Of a stretch of 64,000 bases of DNA, positions 32,925-41,716 are shown in pieces. A program made the translations under genes and the position numbers. The stretch comes from Thermoanaerobacter sp. (GTDB lineage: Bacteria; Bacillota; Thermoanaerobacteria; Thermoanaerobacterales; Thermoanaerobacteraceae): the NCBI GenBank assembly GCA_014896455.1, contig JADBKJ010000027.1:1-64000 (forward strand), read 5' to 3'. Every line of letters starts with the position of its first letter. Within the stretch, counting starts at the first letter, position 1. Below the pieces are notes generated by a model that ran no database searches, had not been told where the DNA came from, and saw only the letters and a program-made list of their open reading frames with translations.

Positions 32925-33050
32925 TAAAAAATTTAAAAAGGATCCCGTAGACACGAGGATCCCTTTTGGGAATTTATTTCTAAAAACCTCGGTGGGATTT
33001 ACGTGCAAAAGCACACCCACTGTCTACGGTCTTTTTATTCAATTTCAACG
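32925..33050 (-). ncRNA. ribosomal protein L10 leader (autoregulatory mRNA element)
   Basis: The minus strand contains GACCGTAGACAGTGGG, then AAATCCCACCGAGG, then TGTCTACGGGATCC before the rplJ ribosome-binding site. These blocks pair (GTAGACA with TGTCTAC; GTGGG with CCCAC) as in the known L10 leader family. Its 3' part, GGGATCC...GGGATCCTTTTT, forms a terminator-like hairpin, so control may be by attenuation. Confidence 0.9.
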
Positions 33051-33056
33051 TCACTT

Positions 33057-33085
33057 ATTATACCTTACATCTTTTTGTCTGTCAA
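33057..33085 (-). promoter_or_regulatory. promoter of rplJ-rplL
   Basis: A perfect consensus on the minus strand: TTGACA (33085-33080), a 17-bp spacer and TATAAT (33062-33057). It lies between rplA and the L10 leader. Confidence 0.9.
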
Positions 33086-33094
33086 CATCTTTTA

Positions 33095-33787
33095 TTAAAA
33101 AATCTTTAAAGGATTAACCTTCACACCTGGTCCCATTGTAGAAGATAGCACTACATTTTTGATGTATTGTCCTTTTGCAGCTGCTGGTTTGGACTTGATT
33201 ATAGCATCCATAACTGCTCTTAAGTTTTCTAATAACTTCTCTTTCCCAAAGGATTTTTTCCCTATAGGAACGTGAATTATACCTGCTTTGTCCACCCTGT
33301 ACTCAATTTTACCAGCTTTAATTTCCTTAATAGCTTTATCTAAATCAAAAGTCACAGTACCTGATTTAGGGTTTGGCATTAATCCTTTTGGACCTAATAT
33401 TTTACCTAATCTCCCTACAACTCCCATCATATCAGGAGTTGCAACTACAACATCATAATCAAACCAATTTTCATTTTGAATTTTTGCAACTAATTCTTCT
33501 GCTCCCACATAATCAGCACCAGCTGCTTCTGCTTCTTTAGCTTTTTCCCCTTTTGCAAAAACTAATACTTTTACACTTTTTCCTGTTCCGTGAGGAAGCA
33601 CTACTGTACCTCTTACCTGTTGGTCAGCATGTCTTGGGTCAACACCTAGTCTTACAGCTAAATCAATTGTTTCGTCAAAATTTGCCTGTGCAGTTTTCAA
33701 AACAATATCTATTGCTTCATCACTGGAATACTGCTGTGTTTTGTCATATAACTTTAAGCTCTCTAAATATTTTTTCCCACGTTTCAT
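33095..33787 (-). CDS. rplA: 50S ribosomal protein L1 (uL1)
   Basis: 230-residue uL1 of the mobile stalk that helps release E-site t[22 protein letters not shown] is the signature. In many bacteria L1 represses its own L11-L1 mRNA. Complete; 46 nt after rplK. Confidence 0.97.
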   Translation of the reverse strand: MKRGKKYLESLKLYDKTQQYSSDEAIDIVLKTAQANFDETIDLAVRLGVDPRHADQQVRGTVVLPHGTGKSVKVLVFAKGEKAKEAEAAGADYVGAEELVAKIQNENWFDYDVVVATPDMMGVVGRLGKILGPKGLMPNPKSGTVTFDLDKAIKEIKAGKIEYRVDKAGIIHVPIGKKSFGKEKLLENLRAVMDAIIKSKPAAAKGQYIKNVVLSSTMGPGVKVNPLKIF

Positions 33788-33833
33788 TTTCTAACCTCCT
33801 TGTGGTATTATCGGACTTTCCTCCCACTTATTT

Positions 33834-34256
33834 TCATACAATCTCTATACCCATGCTTCTTGCAGTACCTGCTATCATCCGCATAGCAGCCTCTATATCA
33901 GAAGCATTTAAGTCTTTCATCTTGATTTCAGCAATTTCTTTAAGCTGCTCCTTTGTAATTTTCCCTACTTTTTGTTTGTTAGGTTGCGGAGAACCTGACT
34001 CTATTCCAGCTGCCTTTTTGAGTAGCACAGCTGCTGGTGGAGTCTTAGTTATAAAACTAAATGACCTGTCTGCATATATTGTAATAACAACAGGAATTAT
34101 TAGCCCTGCGTCTTTGGCCGTCCTTTCATTGAACTCTTTACAAAAAGCCATTATATTAACACCGTGAGGTCCTAAAGCAGTACCTACTGGTGGCGCAGGA
34201 GTAGCTTTTCCCGCTGGCAACTGTATTTTTACAACTGCTGCCACTTTCTTTGCCAT
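33834..34256 (-). CDS. rplK: 50S ribosomal protein L11 (uL11)
   Basis: 140-residue uL11 of the GTPase-associated centre. [20 protein letters not shown] is the thiostrepton-site N-terminal domain with its conserved prolines, and the C-terminal [12 protein letters not shown] is typical. Target of RelA/stringent sensing and of thiopeptides in general. Confidence 0.97.
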   Translation of the reverse strand: MAKKVAAVVKIQLPAGKATPAPPVGTALGPHGVNIMAFCKEFNERTAKDAGLIIPVVITIYADRSFSFITKTPPAAVLLKKAAGIESGSPQPNKQKVGKITKEQLKEIAEIKMKDLNASDIEAAMRMIAGTARSMGIEIV

Positions 34257-34303
34257 GATTACACCTCCTTACCAAATTAAAATAGCTTATGAGTTTCTAC
34301 TTT

Positions 34304-34828
34304 TTATATTTTTTGAATTTGTACAAGGTCAAATTCAACCGGTGTCTCTCTCCCAAACATAGATATTAAAACTTTCGCCTTTTGTCTTTCTGGATAAATC
34401 TCTTGAACTACTCCAATAAAATTCTCAAAAGGCCCAGAAATAACCCTCACAGTATCTTTTACATTAAGGTCAACTGCAGTTGGAATCTCTTTTATACCTA
34501 AAGCTCTAACTTCCGCTTCAGTTAATGGTACAGGTTTAGATCCAGGGCCTACAAATCCTGTAACACCCCTGGTATTCCGCACAACGTACCAAGTATCATC
34601 TGTCATAACCATTTTCACCAAAACGTAACCCGGGAAAATCTTTCTCTCGACAGTTTTCTTTTTACCGTCTTTAATCTCAACAACTTTTTCCGTAGGTACG
34701 ATGATTTGGTGAATTAAATGCTGCAAATTCCTATTCTCTACAATTTTCTCTAAATTAGCCTTAACTTTGTTTTCATATCCAGAATAGGTATGAACCACAT
34801 ACCACTTTGCATTTTCTTTTTCTGGCAT
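34304..34828 (-). CDS. nusG: transcription termination/antitermination factor NusG
   Basis: 174-residue RNA polymerase pausing and processivity factor. NGN domain (KWYVVHTYSGYENKVKANLE) and the C-terminal KOW domain (DTVRVISGPFENFIGVVQEI). The ATG follows AGAGGT; a TTG two codons earlier overlaps it. A small GGGG-caagt-CCCC stem lies between secE and this site. Confidence 0.96.
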   Translation of the reverse strand: MPEKENAKWYVVHTYSGYENKVKANLEKIVENRNLQHLIHQIIVPTEKVVEIKDGKKKTVERKIFPGYVLVKMVMTDDTWYVVRNTRGVTGFVGPGSKPVPLTEAEVRALGIKEIPTAVDLNVKDTVRVISGPFENFIGVVQEIYPERQKAKVLISMFGRETPVEFDLVQIQKI

Positions 34829-34860
34829 AGTCAACCTCTGGGGACTTGCCCCAACCTCCT

Positions 34861-35058
34861 TTAAACTTTAATAATGAGCTTTAATAGGTAACTAAAAACT
34901 GAGTCAATCAAAAAAATGAATACCGTAAAAAGAGCTACTACTATTAATACAATTTCCGTATAAGTTATCAGAGTTTCTCTGCTTGGCCATGTCACCTTTT
35001 TCATTTCTGCCCTTACATCTTTGAAAAACTTGACAATTTTTCTTCCTTCACCGGCCAT
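34861..35058 (-). CDS. secE: preprotein translocase subunit SecE
   Basis: 65-residue short Gram-positive form: a cytoplasmic amphipathic helix with FKDVRAEMKKVTWPSR and one C-terminal membrane helix (about residues 35-58). Partner of SecY. Order rpmG-secE-nusG is conserved. Confidence 0.95.
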   Translation of the reverse strand: MAGEGRKIVKFFKDVRAEMKKVTWPSRETLITYTEIVLIVVALFTVFIFLIDSVFSYLLKLIIKV

Positions 35059-35087
35059 TTCCTCACATCCTCTTAAAGTTTTAAAAA

Positions 35088-35237
35088 CTACTTAGTCTCT
35101 CTATGCAAGGTATGTTTTTTGCAGAATTTGCAGTATTTCATTAATTCTAACCTATCAGGGTCATTCTTCTTATTTTTTGTTGTATGATAGTTTCTATTCT
35201 TACACTCAGTACATGCTAATGTAATTTTTACTCTCAA
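35088..35237 (-). CDS. rpmG: 50S ribosomal protein L33 (bL33), zinc-type
   Basis: A 49-residue protein read from the minus strand, starting at a TTG 7 nt after [25 protein letters not shown]..., ending [11 protein letters not shown]9, C12, C36 and C39 form the zinc ribbon of the C+ form. First gene of the secE-nusG transcript. Confidence 0.93.
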
Positions 35238-35272
35238 TTATTACACCTCCCGGTGATTCGACTGCTTAGTCA

Positions 35273-35301
35273 AATTTATCATAAATATAACTTCTTGTCA
35301 A
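35273..35301 (-). promoter_or_regulatory. promoter of rpmG-secE-nusG
   Basis: Minus strand TTGACA (35301-35296), a 17-bp spacer and TAAATT (35278-35273), 36 bp before the rpmG start. Bases 35302-35390 hold no gene. Confidence 0.7.
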
Positions 35302-35390
35302 TCACCAAAAACAAAAAGTCTGTGTCAAAGATTTGCAGGTAGCTCATTAGTTGACATTTTGCACAGTTTGCTAAATCATTGATTTAACTC

Positions 35391-35423
35391 AAAAGAAGCC
35401 AGGTTTGAACCCGGCTTCTTTTT
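35391..35423 (-). terminator. terminator of tuf copy 2
   Basis: AAAAGAAGCC and GGCTTCTTTT arms with a short loop, overlapping the tuf stop codon. The minus strand continues with TTTTGAG. This differs completely from the palindrome behind tuf copy 1. Confidence 0.75.
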
Positions 35424-36624
35424 ACTCTATGATAGCTGACACGACGCCAGCACCTACTGTACGGCCGCCTTCTCTTATAGCAAACTTCAAACCTTCTTCC
35501 ATCGCTATCGGTGTTATTAACTCTACTTTTATCGTTACGTGGTCCCCTGGCATTACCATCTCTACTCCATCCGGCAAGTTTATTACACCTGTAACGTCTG
35601 TCGTCCTAAAGTAAAATTGTGGCCTGTATCCATTGAAAAATGGCGTGTGCCTTCCTCCTTCTTCCTTCGTCAATACGTAAACTTGTGCCTCAAATTTCGT
35701 GTGCGGCTTTATCGTCCCTGGCTTCGCCAGTACCTGCCCTCTCTCTATTTCGTCCCTCTGCACTCCTCTTAATAATACTCCTATGTTGTCCCCTGCTTGC
35801 GCCTCATCCAGCGTCTTCCTAAACATCTCTACCCCTGTTACTACTGTCTTCCTTGATTCCGTCGTCAATCCTATTATCTCTACTTCGTCTCCTACCTTTA
35901 CCTTCCCTCTCTCTACTCTCCCTGTCGCTACAGTCCCTCTCCCTGTTATCGTAAATACGTCCTCTACTGGCATTAAAAATGGCTTGTCTATATCTCTCTC
36001 CGGTGTCGGTATATATTCGTCTACTACATCCATTAACTGCCATATCTTCCCGCACCATTCGCACTCTCTCTTGCCACATCCACACTCTAATGCCTTAAGT
36101 GCTGACCCTACTACTATCGGTGTGTCATCCCCAGGAAACTCATATTCATTCAATAATTCCCTTACTTCCATCTCTACTAGTTCTATTAATTCTGGATCGT
36201 CTACCATGTCTGCCTTGTTTAAAAATACTACTATATATGGTACTCCTACCTGCCTCGCCAATAATATGTGTTCCCTCGTCTGGGGCATCGGCCCGTCTGC
36301 TGCTGATACTACTAATATCGCCCCGTCCATCTGTGCTGCCCCTGTTATCATGTTCTTTACATAGTCAGCATGCCCCGGACAGTCTACGTGCGCATAGTGC
36401 CTCTTCTCTGTCTCATATTCTACGTGAGTCGTGTTTATCGTTATCCCCCTTGTCCTCTCCTCCGGCGCCTTGTCTATCTCCTCATATCCCTTCGCCTCTG
36501 CCATCCCTGCCTTCGATAATACCATCGTTATCGCTGCTGTCAACGTCGTCTTACCATGGTCTACGTGTCCTATCGTCCCTACGTTTACGTGGGGCTTCTT
36601 CCTCTCAAATTTTTGCTTCGCCAT
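35422..36624 (-). CDS. tuf: elongation factor Tu, copy 2
   Basis: Same 400-residue protein as at 19758, including the C181/C183/C188/C191 cluster. Overlapping reading frames on both strands are also identical in the two copies, so the DNA is identical or nearly so over the gene. Identity stops at the stop codon (TAA here, TAG there) and about 16 nt before the start, after one base difference beside the ribosome-binding site. It lies between tRNA-Thr and rpmG, outside the str operon. Confidence 0.98.
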   Translation of the reverse strand: MAKQKFERKKPHVNVGTIGHVDHGKTTLTAAITMVLSKAGMAEAKGYEEIDKAPEERTRGITINTTHVEYETEKRHYAHVDCPGHADYVKNMITGAAQMDGAILVVSAADGPMPQTREHILLARQVGVPYIVVFLNKADMVDDPELIELVEMEVRELLNEYEFPGDDTPIVVGSALKALECGCGKRECEWCGKIWQLMDVVDEYIPTPERDIDKPFLMPVEDVFTITGRGTVATGRVERGKVKVGDEVEIIGLTTESRKTVVTGVEMFRKTLDEAQAGDNIGVLLRGVQRDEIERGQVLAKPGTIKPHTKFEAQVYVLTKEEGGRHTPFFNGYRPQFYFRTTDVTGVINLPDGVEMVMPGDHVTIKVELITPIAMEEGLKFAIREGGRTVGAGVVSAIIE

Positions 36625-36693
36625 CCTCTTTTCCTCCTTCACTTCAATAAACTTGTCCTGGTGTTTCTTAAAATTGTGTCATAAAAGTAACCT

Positions 36694-36723
36694 TTTATAC
36701 ATTAATAGGATTAAAAAGCACAA
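36694..36723 (-). promoter_or_regulatory. possible promoter of tuf copy 2
   Basis: Minus strand TTGTGC (36723-36718), an 18-bp spacer and TATAAA (36699-36694), about 70 nt before tuf. Weak -35; read-through from the tRNA gene is an alternative. Confidence 0.4.
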
Positions 36724-36757
36724 CTTCTATGATAAAAAAAAACATCAATAACAAAAT

Positions 36758-36833
36758 TGGAGCCCGCGACCGGGATCGAACCGGTGACCTCCGCCTTACC
36801 AAGGCGACGCTCTGCCTACTGAGCTACGTGGGC
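36758..36833 (-). tRNA. tRNA-Thr (anticodon GGU)
   Basis: 76-nt cloverleaf on the minus strand with encoded CCA: D stem GCTC/GAGC, anticodon loop TTGGTAA (anticodon at 36800-36798), T stem ACCGG/CCGGT, discriminator T. The acceptor stem GCCCACG/CGCGGGC pairs except for A5 opposite C68. It precedes tuf, a common pairing in bacteria. Confidence 0.95.
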
Positions 36834-36862
36834 AAAAGGGAATATCACGACTCCGATTTTTG

Positions 36863-36891
36863 ATTTTACTATAAAGTCTTCTAAATGTCAA
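36863..36891 (-). promoter_or_regulatory. promoter of tRNA-Thr
   Basis: Minus strand TTGACA (36891-36886), a 17-bp spacer and TAAAAT (36868-36863), between the sigH stop and the tRNA. Confidence 0.8.
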
Positions 36892-36894
36892 TAG

Positions 36895-37539
36895 TTAGCT
36901 GTTTCTCATTTCAAGATATCTTTCTAATTTTCTTTTTACACGCTGTAAAGCATTGTCTATAGATTTAACATGCCTGTTTAAATCTTCAGCAATTTCTTGA
37001 TATGATTTACCATCCAAATATGATACCAAGACCTCCCACTCTAATCCACTCAATAATTCTTCCATCTTGCTCTCAATGTTAACGTATTCCTCTTTGCTTA
37101 TTATTAACTCTTCGGGGTCGGCAATACATTGGGTAGAAACAACGTCCATAAGAGTCCTATCAGATTCTTCATCAAAGATGGGCTTATTGAGGGAAACATA
37201 AGAATTAAGCGGTATATGTTTCTGTCTTGTTGCGGTTTTAATTGCAGTAATAATTTGACGAGTCACACATAATTCCGCAAAAGCTTTGAAAGAGGTGAGC
37301 TTGTCACTTTTGTAATCTCGAATTGCTTTATAAAGGCCTATCATTCCTTCTTGAATAATGTCTTCCTTATCGGCACCTACTAAAAAATAGGTACGAGCTT
37401 TTGCTTTTACAAAACTTTTATACCTTTCAATAAGGTACTCTAAAGCAACTTCGTCTCCTTTTTGAGCTCTAAAAACGACCTCCTCCTCTTCCATTTGGTC
37501 ATATGGTTGATAGTAATCCTGCTGCGCCCCAGATTTCAC
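36895..37539 (-). CDS. sigH: RNA polymerase sigma factor SigH
   Basis: Sigma-70 family factor close to Bacillus SigH (Spo0H), which directs early sporulation and stationary-phase genes. Region 2 (KARTYFLVGADKEDIIQEGM, TSFKAFAELCVTRQI) and region 4.2 (GKSYQEIAEDLNRHVKSIDN) are clear. I prefer the GTG at 37539 (214 aa), 8 nt after GGAGG; the upstream ATG at 37554 (219 aa) lacks a good site because GGAGG lies inside its own codons. Sits in the conserved yacP-sigH-rpmG-secE order. Confidence 0.93.
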   Translation of the reverse strand: MKSGAQQDYYQPYDQMEEEEVVFRAQKGDEVALEYLIERYKSFVKAKARTYFLVGADKEDIIQEGMIGLYKAIRDYKSDKLTSFKAFAELCVTRQIITAIKTATRQKHIPLNSYVSLNKPIFDEESDRTLMDVVSTQCIADPEELIISKEEYVNIESKMEELLSGLEWEVLVSYLDGKSYQEIAEDLNRHVKSIDNALQRVKRKLERYLEMRNS

Positions 37540-37583
37540 CAATACCGCCTCCATTTATTATTCCGGCAACTTTATACGTTATA

Positions 37584-37613
37584 ATTATACATTATATTGG
37601 TAAAGGTAGTCAA
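37584..37613 (-). promoter_or_regulatory. promoter of sigH
   Basis: Minus strand TTGACT (37613-37608), an 18-bp spacer and TATAAT (37589-37584). The -35 lies inside the 31-bp direct repeat that frames the insertion element. Confidence 0.65.
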
Positions 37614-37625
37614 GCTAATTTTAAC

Positions 37626-37811
37626 TGTTTTCCCTAGTTTTGCAGCAAATTTTAAATTAATGTAACCCGAAACCATTTATTTTACTAATGATTTCCCTAG
37701 TTTTGCAGCAAATTTTAAATTAATGTAACCCGAAACCATTTATTTTACTAATGATTTCCGCCTTGCAGCAAATTTTAAATTAATGTAACCCGAAACCATT
37801 TATTCTACTAA
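37626..37811. repeat. three tandem copies of a 63-bp unit
   Basis: Units start at 37626, 37689 and 37752, each containing TTTTGCAGCAAATTTTAAAT (third: CCTTGCAGCAAA) followed by TAATGTAACCCGAAACC. The third unit is 60 bp. It looks like repeated amplification of the element's left terminus. No spacers, so not CRISPR. Confidence 0.9.
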
Positions 37812-37928
37812 TGATTTCGTGTAAAATTTTTTTAAATTTTCATCAAATTTTACTAGCGTTTTATGGCAAATTATGGTATAATAGGAGTATAATCCTTTGA
37901 TATTACAAGATTGTTGAGGTGTTTAAAC

Positions 37929-38060
37929 TTGTATCTTAAAAAAAGTACAAACCGTAAAACAGGCAGAACTTATTTGTCAATTGTTAATAGTTATTATGAT
38001 AAGCAAACTAAGCAATCTCGCACATCCACAGTCCGCTCTCTTGGTTATCTGGATAAACTT
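37929..38060 (+). pseudogene. IS1634-type transposase, N-terminal fragment
   Basis: Starts at a TTG 7 nt after GAGGTG: YLKKSTNRKTGRTYLSIVNS then QSRTSTVRSLGYLDKL, the usual N-terminus of IS1634/IS4-like transposases. The reading frame then runs into the reversed middle segment and loses similarity. Dead copy. Confidence 0.75.
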
Positions 38061-38061
38061 A

Positions 38062-38318
38062 GGAGGTTCTTTGTATTCACTGGTAACAATAGCATAGTAA
38101 CCATCAAACTTTTCCTCTTCACGTAATTGAAAATCCTTGTCTGCACTACGAATAGAATAGCTTAATACATAACCATTTTTAGCTGATAGAATGTACCAAA
38201 TATTATCTCCAGTAGTTAACCCTTTGTCTACTACCACAATAATTCTGCCTAGAGAATACTCACGTTGAATTCTACTCAAGGCGGGAATCAATGTTTTATC
38301 CGGAGCATTCCCAAATAT
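38062..38318 (-). pseudogene. IS1634-type transposase, internal fragment, inverted
   Basis: Read on the minus strand: FGNAPDKTLIPALSRIQREY, GRIIVVVDKGLTTGDNIWYI (around a catalytic Asp) and KDFQLREEEKFDGYYAIVTS. The jump from KDFQL to REEEKFDGYY skips a stretch present in full-length family members. It belongs between the two plus-strand fragments but is reversed in place. Confidence 0.7.
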
Positions 38319-38507
38319 TCTGTAACAGAGATACTTGAAAGCTTAAGAAGAGCATCTTGTAGTCATATTAAGGAGAATTATTATCTTTTTGATTTTTATA
38401 ATGATGTTCTTGAGGATATAGGGAAAGAGTTAAGTATTGATTTTAGTAAAAAATTTATGAGGCTTGGAGAGATTAAAAAAATTTTAGGAGAAACGAAAAA
38501 AAGTTAA
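38316..38507 (+). pseudogene. IS1634-type transposase, C-terminal fragment
   Basis: Plus-strand reading PKYSVTEILESLRRASCSHI and NYYLFDFYNDVLEDIGKELS, ending FMRLGEIKKILGETKKS and TAA. This is the family's C-terminal tail. No start codon of its own. Confidence 0.7.
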
Positions 38508-38534
38508 TTTTCACTACAGCTTTGTGACAAAATT

Positions 38535-38580
38535 AAAATGCCCTAAACCCTTTATTTTAAAGGAGTTGAGGGCATTTTTT
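38535..38580. terminator. terminator at the end of the transposase remnant
   Basis: AAAATGCCCT ... AGGGCATTTTTT with an inner CCTTTA/TAAAGG stem. The plus strand has the T tract, so it would terminate transposase transcription. It could also act on reads from yacP in the other direction. Confidence 0.75.
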
Positions 38581-38643
38581 ATCCTTTTTTGCTGCAAAAG
38601 TCAGGTGTTACCCTCACAAAATTAAAAGGTAGTCAAGCTAATT

Positions 38644-39150
38644 TTAACTGTTTTCTGCCATTTTGCGCAGTTTTTTTACTATTTCATTATCAAGTCGCTC
38701 TTCCAAATTGTCTTTATAAACTGTATTCACATAGCTTTTTTTATGTCTTTCAATATATCTATTCATTTCTTCATAAAGTTCTTTTGCAGACATTCTTATT
38801 GCACCATGAGCTAAAACCACCTGCTGCACAGTCCAATCGGAACTTACCACAACAACCTGTTCTTTTTTTGCTAATTCTACTACCTTTAACTCTATAAAGT
38901 GATCTGCGGATTCTCCTTCTTTTGTGTAAACAACCTCAATACCATTGATTTCTTCATGTTTTTCTAGACTTCCTTTTACATACATTGCATCAAAAACTAA
39001 TATTATATTTATCCCCGAATATCCTCTAAAATCAGCCAACATATCTATTAACTTGTCCCGCGCATCTTCCAAATTTTTTTGCGCTTCTTCTTTTAGTATC
39101 TGCCAGTTGTTTATTACATTATAGCCGTCTACCAACATGTACAAGGACAT
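38644..39150 (-). CDS. yacP: NYN-domain endoribonuclease, Rae1/YacP family
   Basis: About 168 residues. The NYN/PIN-like fold is marked by LVDGYNVINNW, ILVFDAMYVKG and VVVVSSDWTVQ with acidic active-site positions. The Bacillus homologue Rae1 cleaves mRNA in the ribosomal A site. The ATG overlaps the rlmB stop. Its stop codon falls inside the right copy of the 31-bp repeat, so the adjacent insertion left it complete. Confidence 0.9.
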   Translation of the reverse strand: MSLYMLVDGYNVINNWQILKEEAQKNLEDARDKLIDMLADFRGYSGINIILVFDAMYVKGSLEKHEEINGIEVVYTKEGESADHFIELKVVELAKKEQVVVVSSDWTVQQVVLAHGAIRMSAKELYEEMNRYIERHKKSYVNTVYKDNLEERLDNEIVKKLRKMAENS

Positions 39151-39893
39151 CACGCCTTACCTTTTCTTTTTGATACTACCTGATAAATCAAAATAGAAGC
39201 TGCTACGGAAGCATTTAAAGAATTTATTTTACCTTTCATCGGTATCTTAACCACAAAATCACAATTTTGTAAAACCAATTTAGAAACCCCTTGTCCTTCA
39301 CTGCCAATTACAATAGCAAGAGGAAAATCATAATCCAGCTCTTCAAAACTTTTCCACGCATTTACATCTGTTCCAACAATCCATAAGCCTCTTTCTTTTA
39401 AACCTCGCATCGTATTGTTAATATTTGATACTTTTGCTATTCTCATATGTTCTACTGCTCCGGCAGAAGTTTTTGCAACAGTAGCATTTACTCCTACAGC
39501 CCGCCTCTTTGGAATTATTATCCCATGGACTCCAAAAGCCTCTGCGCTTCTTATAATCGCACCCAAATTGTGAGGGTCTGTTATCTCATCTAATATCAAT
39601 AAAAAAGGCTTTTCTTTCCTTTGTTCAGCATATTCCAAAAGGTCATCTACTTCGAAGTATTTATATACAGCACCTACAGCCACGACCCCTTGGTGATTTT
39701 GACTGCCGGCTAGTTTACTTAAAATATCATTATCAGTAGTAGAAACTACAATACCTGCTTCTTTGGCAAGATTTATTATCTTTGAAATATTTCCTCCTGC
39801 TGTTTTAGAAACGTATATTTTTTCAATTTGCTTCCCACTTTTTATAGCTTCGATTACTGGATTTCTACCAAGAATTACATTCTGCTCTTCCAT
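39150..39893 (-). CDS. rlmB: 23S rRNA (guanosine-2'-O)-methyltransferase, TrmH/RlmB family
   Basis: SpoU-type 2'-O-methyltransferase with the trefoil knot: NVILGRNPVIEAIKSGKQIE (substrate-binding N domain), then ILDEITDPHNLGAIIRSAEA, IVIGSEGQGVSKLV and IPMKGKINSLNASVAASI, the three SPOUT motifs. I start at MEEQNVILG, after AGGTGATG. Part of the cysS-mrnC-rlmB-yacP run. Exact target (G2251 equivalent) is inferred from the family. Confidence 0.93.
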   Translation of the reverse strand: MEEQNVILGRNPVIEAIKSGKQIEKIYVSKTAGGNISKIINLAKEAGIVVSTTDNDILSKLAGSQNHQGVVAVGAVYKYFEVDDLLEYAEQRKEKPFLLILDEITDPHNLGAIIRSAEAFGVHGIIIPKRRAVGVNATVAKTSAGAVEHMRIAKVSNINNTMRGLKERGLWIVGTDVNAWKSFEELDYDFPLAIVIGSEGQGVSKLVLQNCDFVVKIPMKGKINSLNASVAASILIYQVVSKRKGKA

Positions 39894-39902
39894 AATCATC
39901 AC

Positions 39903-40331
39903 CTATTCTTCAATAACTTGTACAGAAAGCTCAAGAAGTTTTTTTAATCTTTCAAATTCCCCTGCAAGATATAAATAACCTAGCAAAGCTTCAAATCCCG
40001 TAGCATACCTATAGGCCTGTACTTCTACTCCTTTAGGCATAGTACTAGACTTTACATTTCTTCCTCTTCTAACTACGTCTTTTTCCTCTTCTGTGAGAAA
40101 ATCAAAAATTCTTTTTACAGATTCTGCCTGAGATTTAGCTTTTACATACTTAACTGTCTCTTTGTGCAAAAAATTAACAGACCGATTCTCTTTTGCTGCA
40201 ATCATGGTGCGAATGTATAAGCTATACACAGCATCTCCAATAAAAGCTAAAACAGAGGGGGATAAACTTAACACCCCCTTCTTCGTAAGCAACTCTGAAT
40301 TTTCTAAAAACCCCATCATACTCTTTTCCAT
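39903..40331 (-). CDS. mrnC: Mini-ribonuclease 3 (Mini-III)
   Basis: 142-residue RNase III-like enzyme without a dsRNA-binding domain; matures 23S rRNA ends in Bacillus. [19 protein letters not shown] has the catalytic Asp, [19 protein letters not shown] the mid motif, and [15 protein letters not shown] the second acidic site. The ATG follows GGAG and overlaps cysS by 16 nt. Confidence 0.95.
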   Translation of the reverse strand: MEKSMMGFLENSELLTKKGVLSLSPSVLAFIGDAVYSLYIRTMIAAKENRSVNFLHKETVKYVKAKSQAESVKRIFDFLTEEEKDVVRRGRNVKSSTMPKGVEVQAYRYATGFEALLGYLYLAGEFERLKKLLELSVQVIEE

Positions 40332-41716
40332 CTTACTCCTTCTGGCGTATCTTCCAAAATTATTCCCTTTTCTCTCAGTCTATCTCTTATTTCATCAGCT
40401 AACTTCCAATTCTTTTCTTTTCTTGCTTTTTGCCTTTCTTCTATTAAAGCAAGTATTTCTTCGTCATTGAGCTCAGCCTCCACGCCTCTGTAAGAAAGTC
40501 CTAAAACTTCTGAGAGTTTTAAAAACATATCTAAAATATATTCTACCAATTTCTTTGAAGAATTTCCACTGAGATTTGCATTGGAGGTTTTTGCCATTTC
40601 AAACAAAACTGATATGGCATCCGCAGTGTTAAAATCGTCATCCATTGCCTCTTCAAATTCTTTTTTATATTCTTCAAACTTTTCCATCAACTTCTTCTCT
40701 TCTTCGTTTAATCCCTCATCCTTGCACACATTGGCCAAATGTTTTAAATTGGCCAATGCATTTAGCAATCTTTCATAAGCAGAATTTGCCTGCTCCATTA
40801 AATCTAAACTAAAATTAATGGGGCTTCTGTAGTGAGCCATAAGCATAAAAAGTCTTAAAACTTCAGGATTGTATTTCTCTGTTATTTCTCTCACTGTAAA
40901 GAAATTCCCTTTAGATTTTGACATTTTTTCATTATTTATATTTAAATACCCTATATGCATCCAATATTTAGAAAATGGTTGTTCATATGCTGCTTCACTC
41001 TGAGCAATTTCGTTCTCATGATGAGGAAAGACCAAATCAGGACCTCCTGCGTGGATATCTAAAGTTTTGCCCAAATATTTCGTAGACATAACAGAGCATT
41101 CTATATGCCATCCTGGCCTTCCCTTCCCCCAGGGACTATCCCACGCAGGTTCACCGGGCTTTTGAGCTTTCCAGAGAACAAAATCCAATGGATTTTTCTT
41201 TTCTTCATTTATCTCAATTCTTGCGCCTGCCTGCAATTCTTCTATATTTTTGTGAGAAAGCTTCCCGTAATCCTTAAATTTCGCAGTTTCAAAATAAACA
41301 TTTCCATTTACCACATAAGCATATCCTTTGTCGATTAAAATCTTTATAAATTCGATTATATCTTCTATATGCTCTGTCGCTTTAGGATGAACTGTTGCTC
41401 TTTTTATACCCAAATTATCTGCATCTTTAAAATATTCGTCTATATATTTTTCCGCTACTTCTTTTGTAGTAACATTTTCTTCTTGGGCTCTTTTAATTAT
41501 TTTATCGTCAATATCAGTAAAATTTTGAACGTAATTTACTTTATAACCTTTATATTCTAAATATCTTCTCACCGTATCAAATACAATAAAAGCCCTCGCA
41601 TTTCCTATGTGGATGTAATTATATACAGTGGGTCCACAAACATACATGTTCACTATCTTATCATTTAAAGGTTCCAATTCCTCTTTTGTCCTTGAAAGAG
41701 TATTATACAGCTTCAT
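40316..41716 (-). CDS. cysS: cysteinyl-tRNA synthetase
   Basis: 466-residue class I synthetase. HIGH-type [12 protein letters not shown] (about residues 31-42), zinc ligands including YVCGPTVYN and [28 protein letters not shown], and KMSKSKGNF. Start at [11 protein letters not shown]; an ORF extended seven codons upstream lies within cysE. Expression is expected to follow the upstream T-box. Confidence 0.97.
   Translation of the reverse strand: MKLYNTLSRTKEELEPLNDKIVNMYVCGPTVYNYIHIGNARAFIVFDTVRRYLEYKGYKVNYVQNFTDIDDKIIKRAQEENVTTKEVAEKYIDEYFKDADNLGIKRATVHPKATEHIEDIIEFIKILIDKGYAYVVNGNVYFETAKFKDYGKLSHKNIEELQAGARIEINEEKKNPLDFVLWKAQKPGEPAWDSPWGKGRPGWHIECSVMSTKYLGKTLDIHAGGPDLVFPHHENEIAQSEAAYEQPFSKYWMHIGYLNINNEKMSKSKGNFFTVREITEKYNPEVLRLFMLMAHYRSPINFSLDLMEQANSAYERLLNALANLKHLANVCKDEGLNEEEKKLMEKFEEYKKEFEEAMDDDFNTADAISVLFEMAKTSNANLSGNSSKKLVEYILDMFLKLSEVLGLSYRGVEAELNDEEILALIEERQKARKEKNWKLADEIRDRLREKGIILEDTPEGVRWKRV

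Larger units (their letters stand above)
37602..38655. mobile_element. decayed IS1634-like element with a 31-bp flanking direct repeat
   Basis: A stretch between yacP and sigH framed by identical 31-bp repeats (37602-37632 and 38625-38655, core GTAGTCAAGCTAATTTTAAC). Inside are tandem repeats, three pieces of one transposase and a terminator. The motif TTTTGCAGCAAA occurs near the left end and, inverted, near the right end (38590-38601), likely remains of terminal inverted repeats. IS1634 is known for unusually long, variable target duplications, which would explain the repeat. Not functional. Confidence 0.7.

Noticed and set aside
35343-35362. Possible solo end of the structured repeat (TGACATTTTGCACA) near rpmG
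   Set aside because: Similarity to 44187-44200 is limited to about 12 bases, and none of the other family motifs follow.
37626-37811. CRISPR-like array
   Set aside because: The 63-bp units are directly tandem with no unique spacers, and no cas gene is present.
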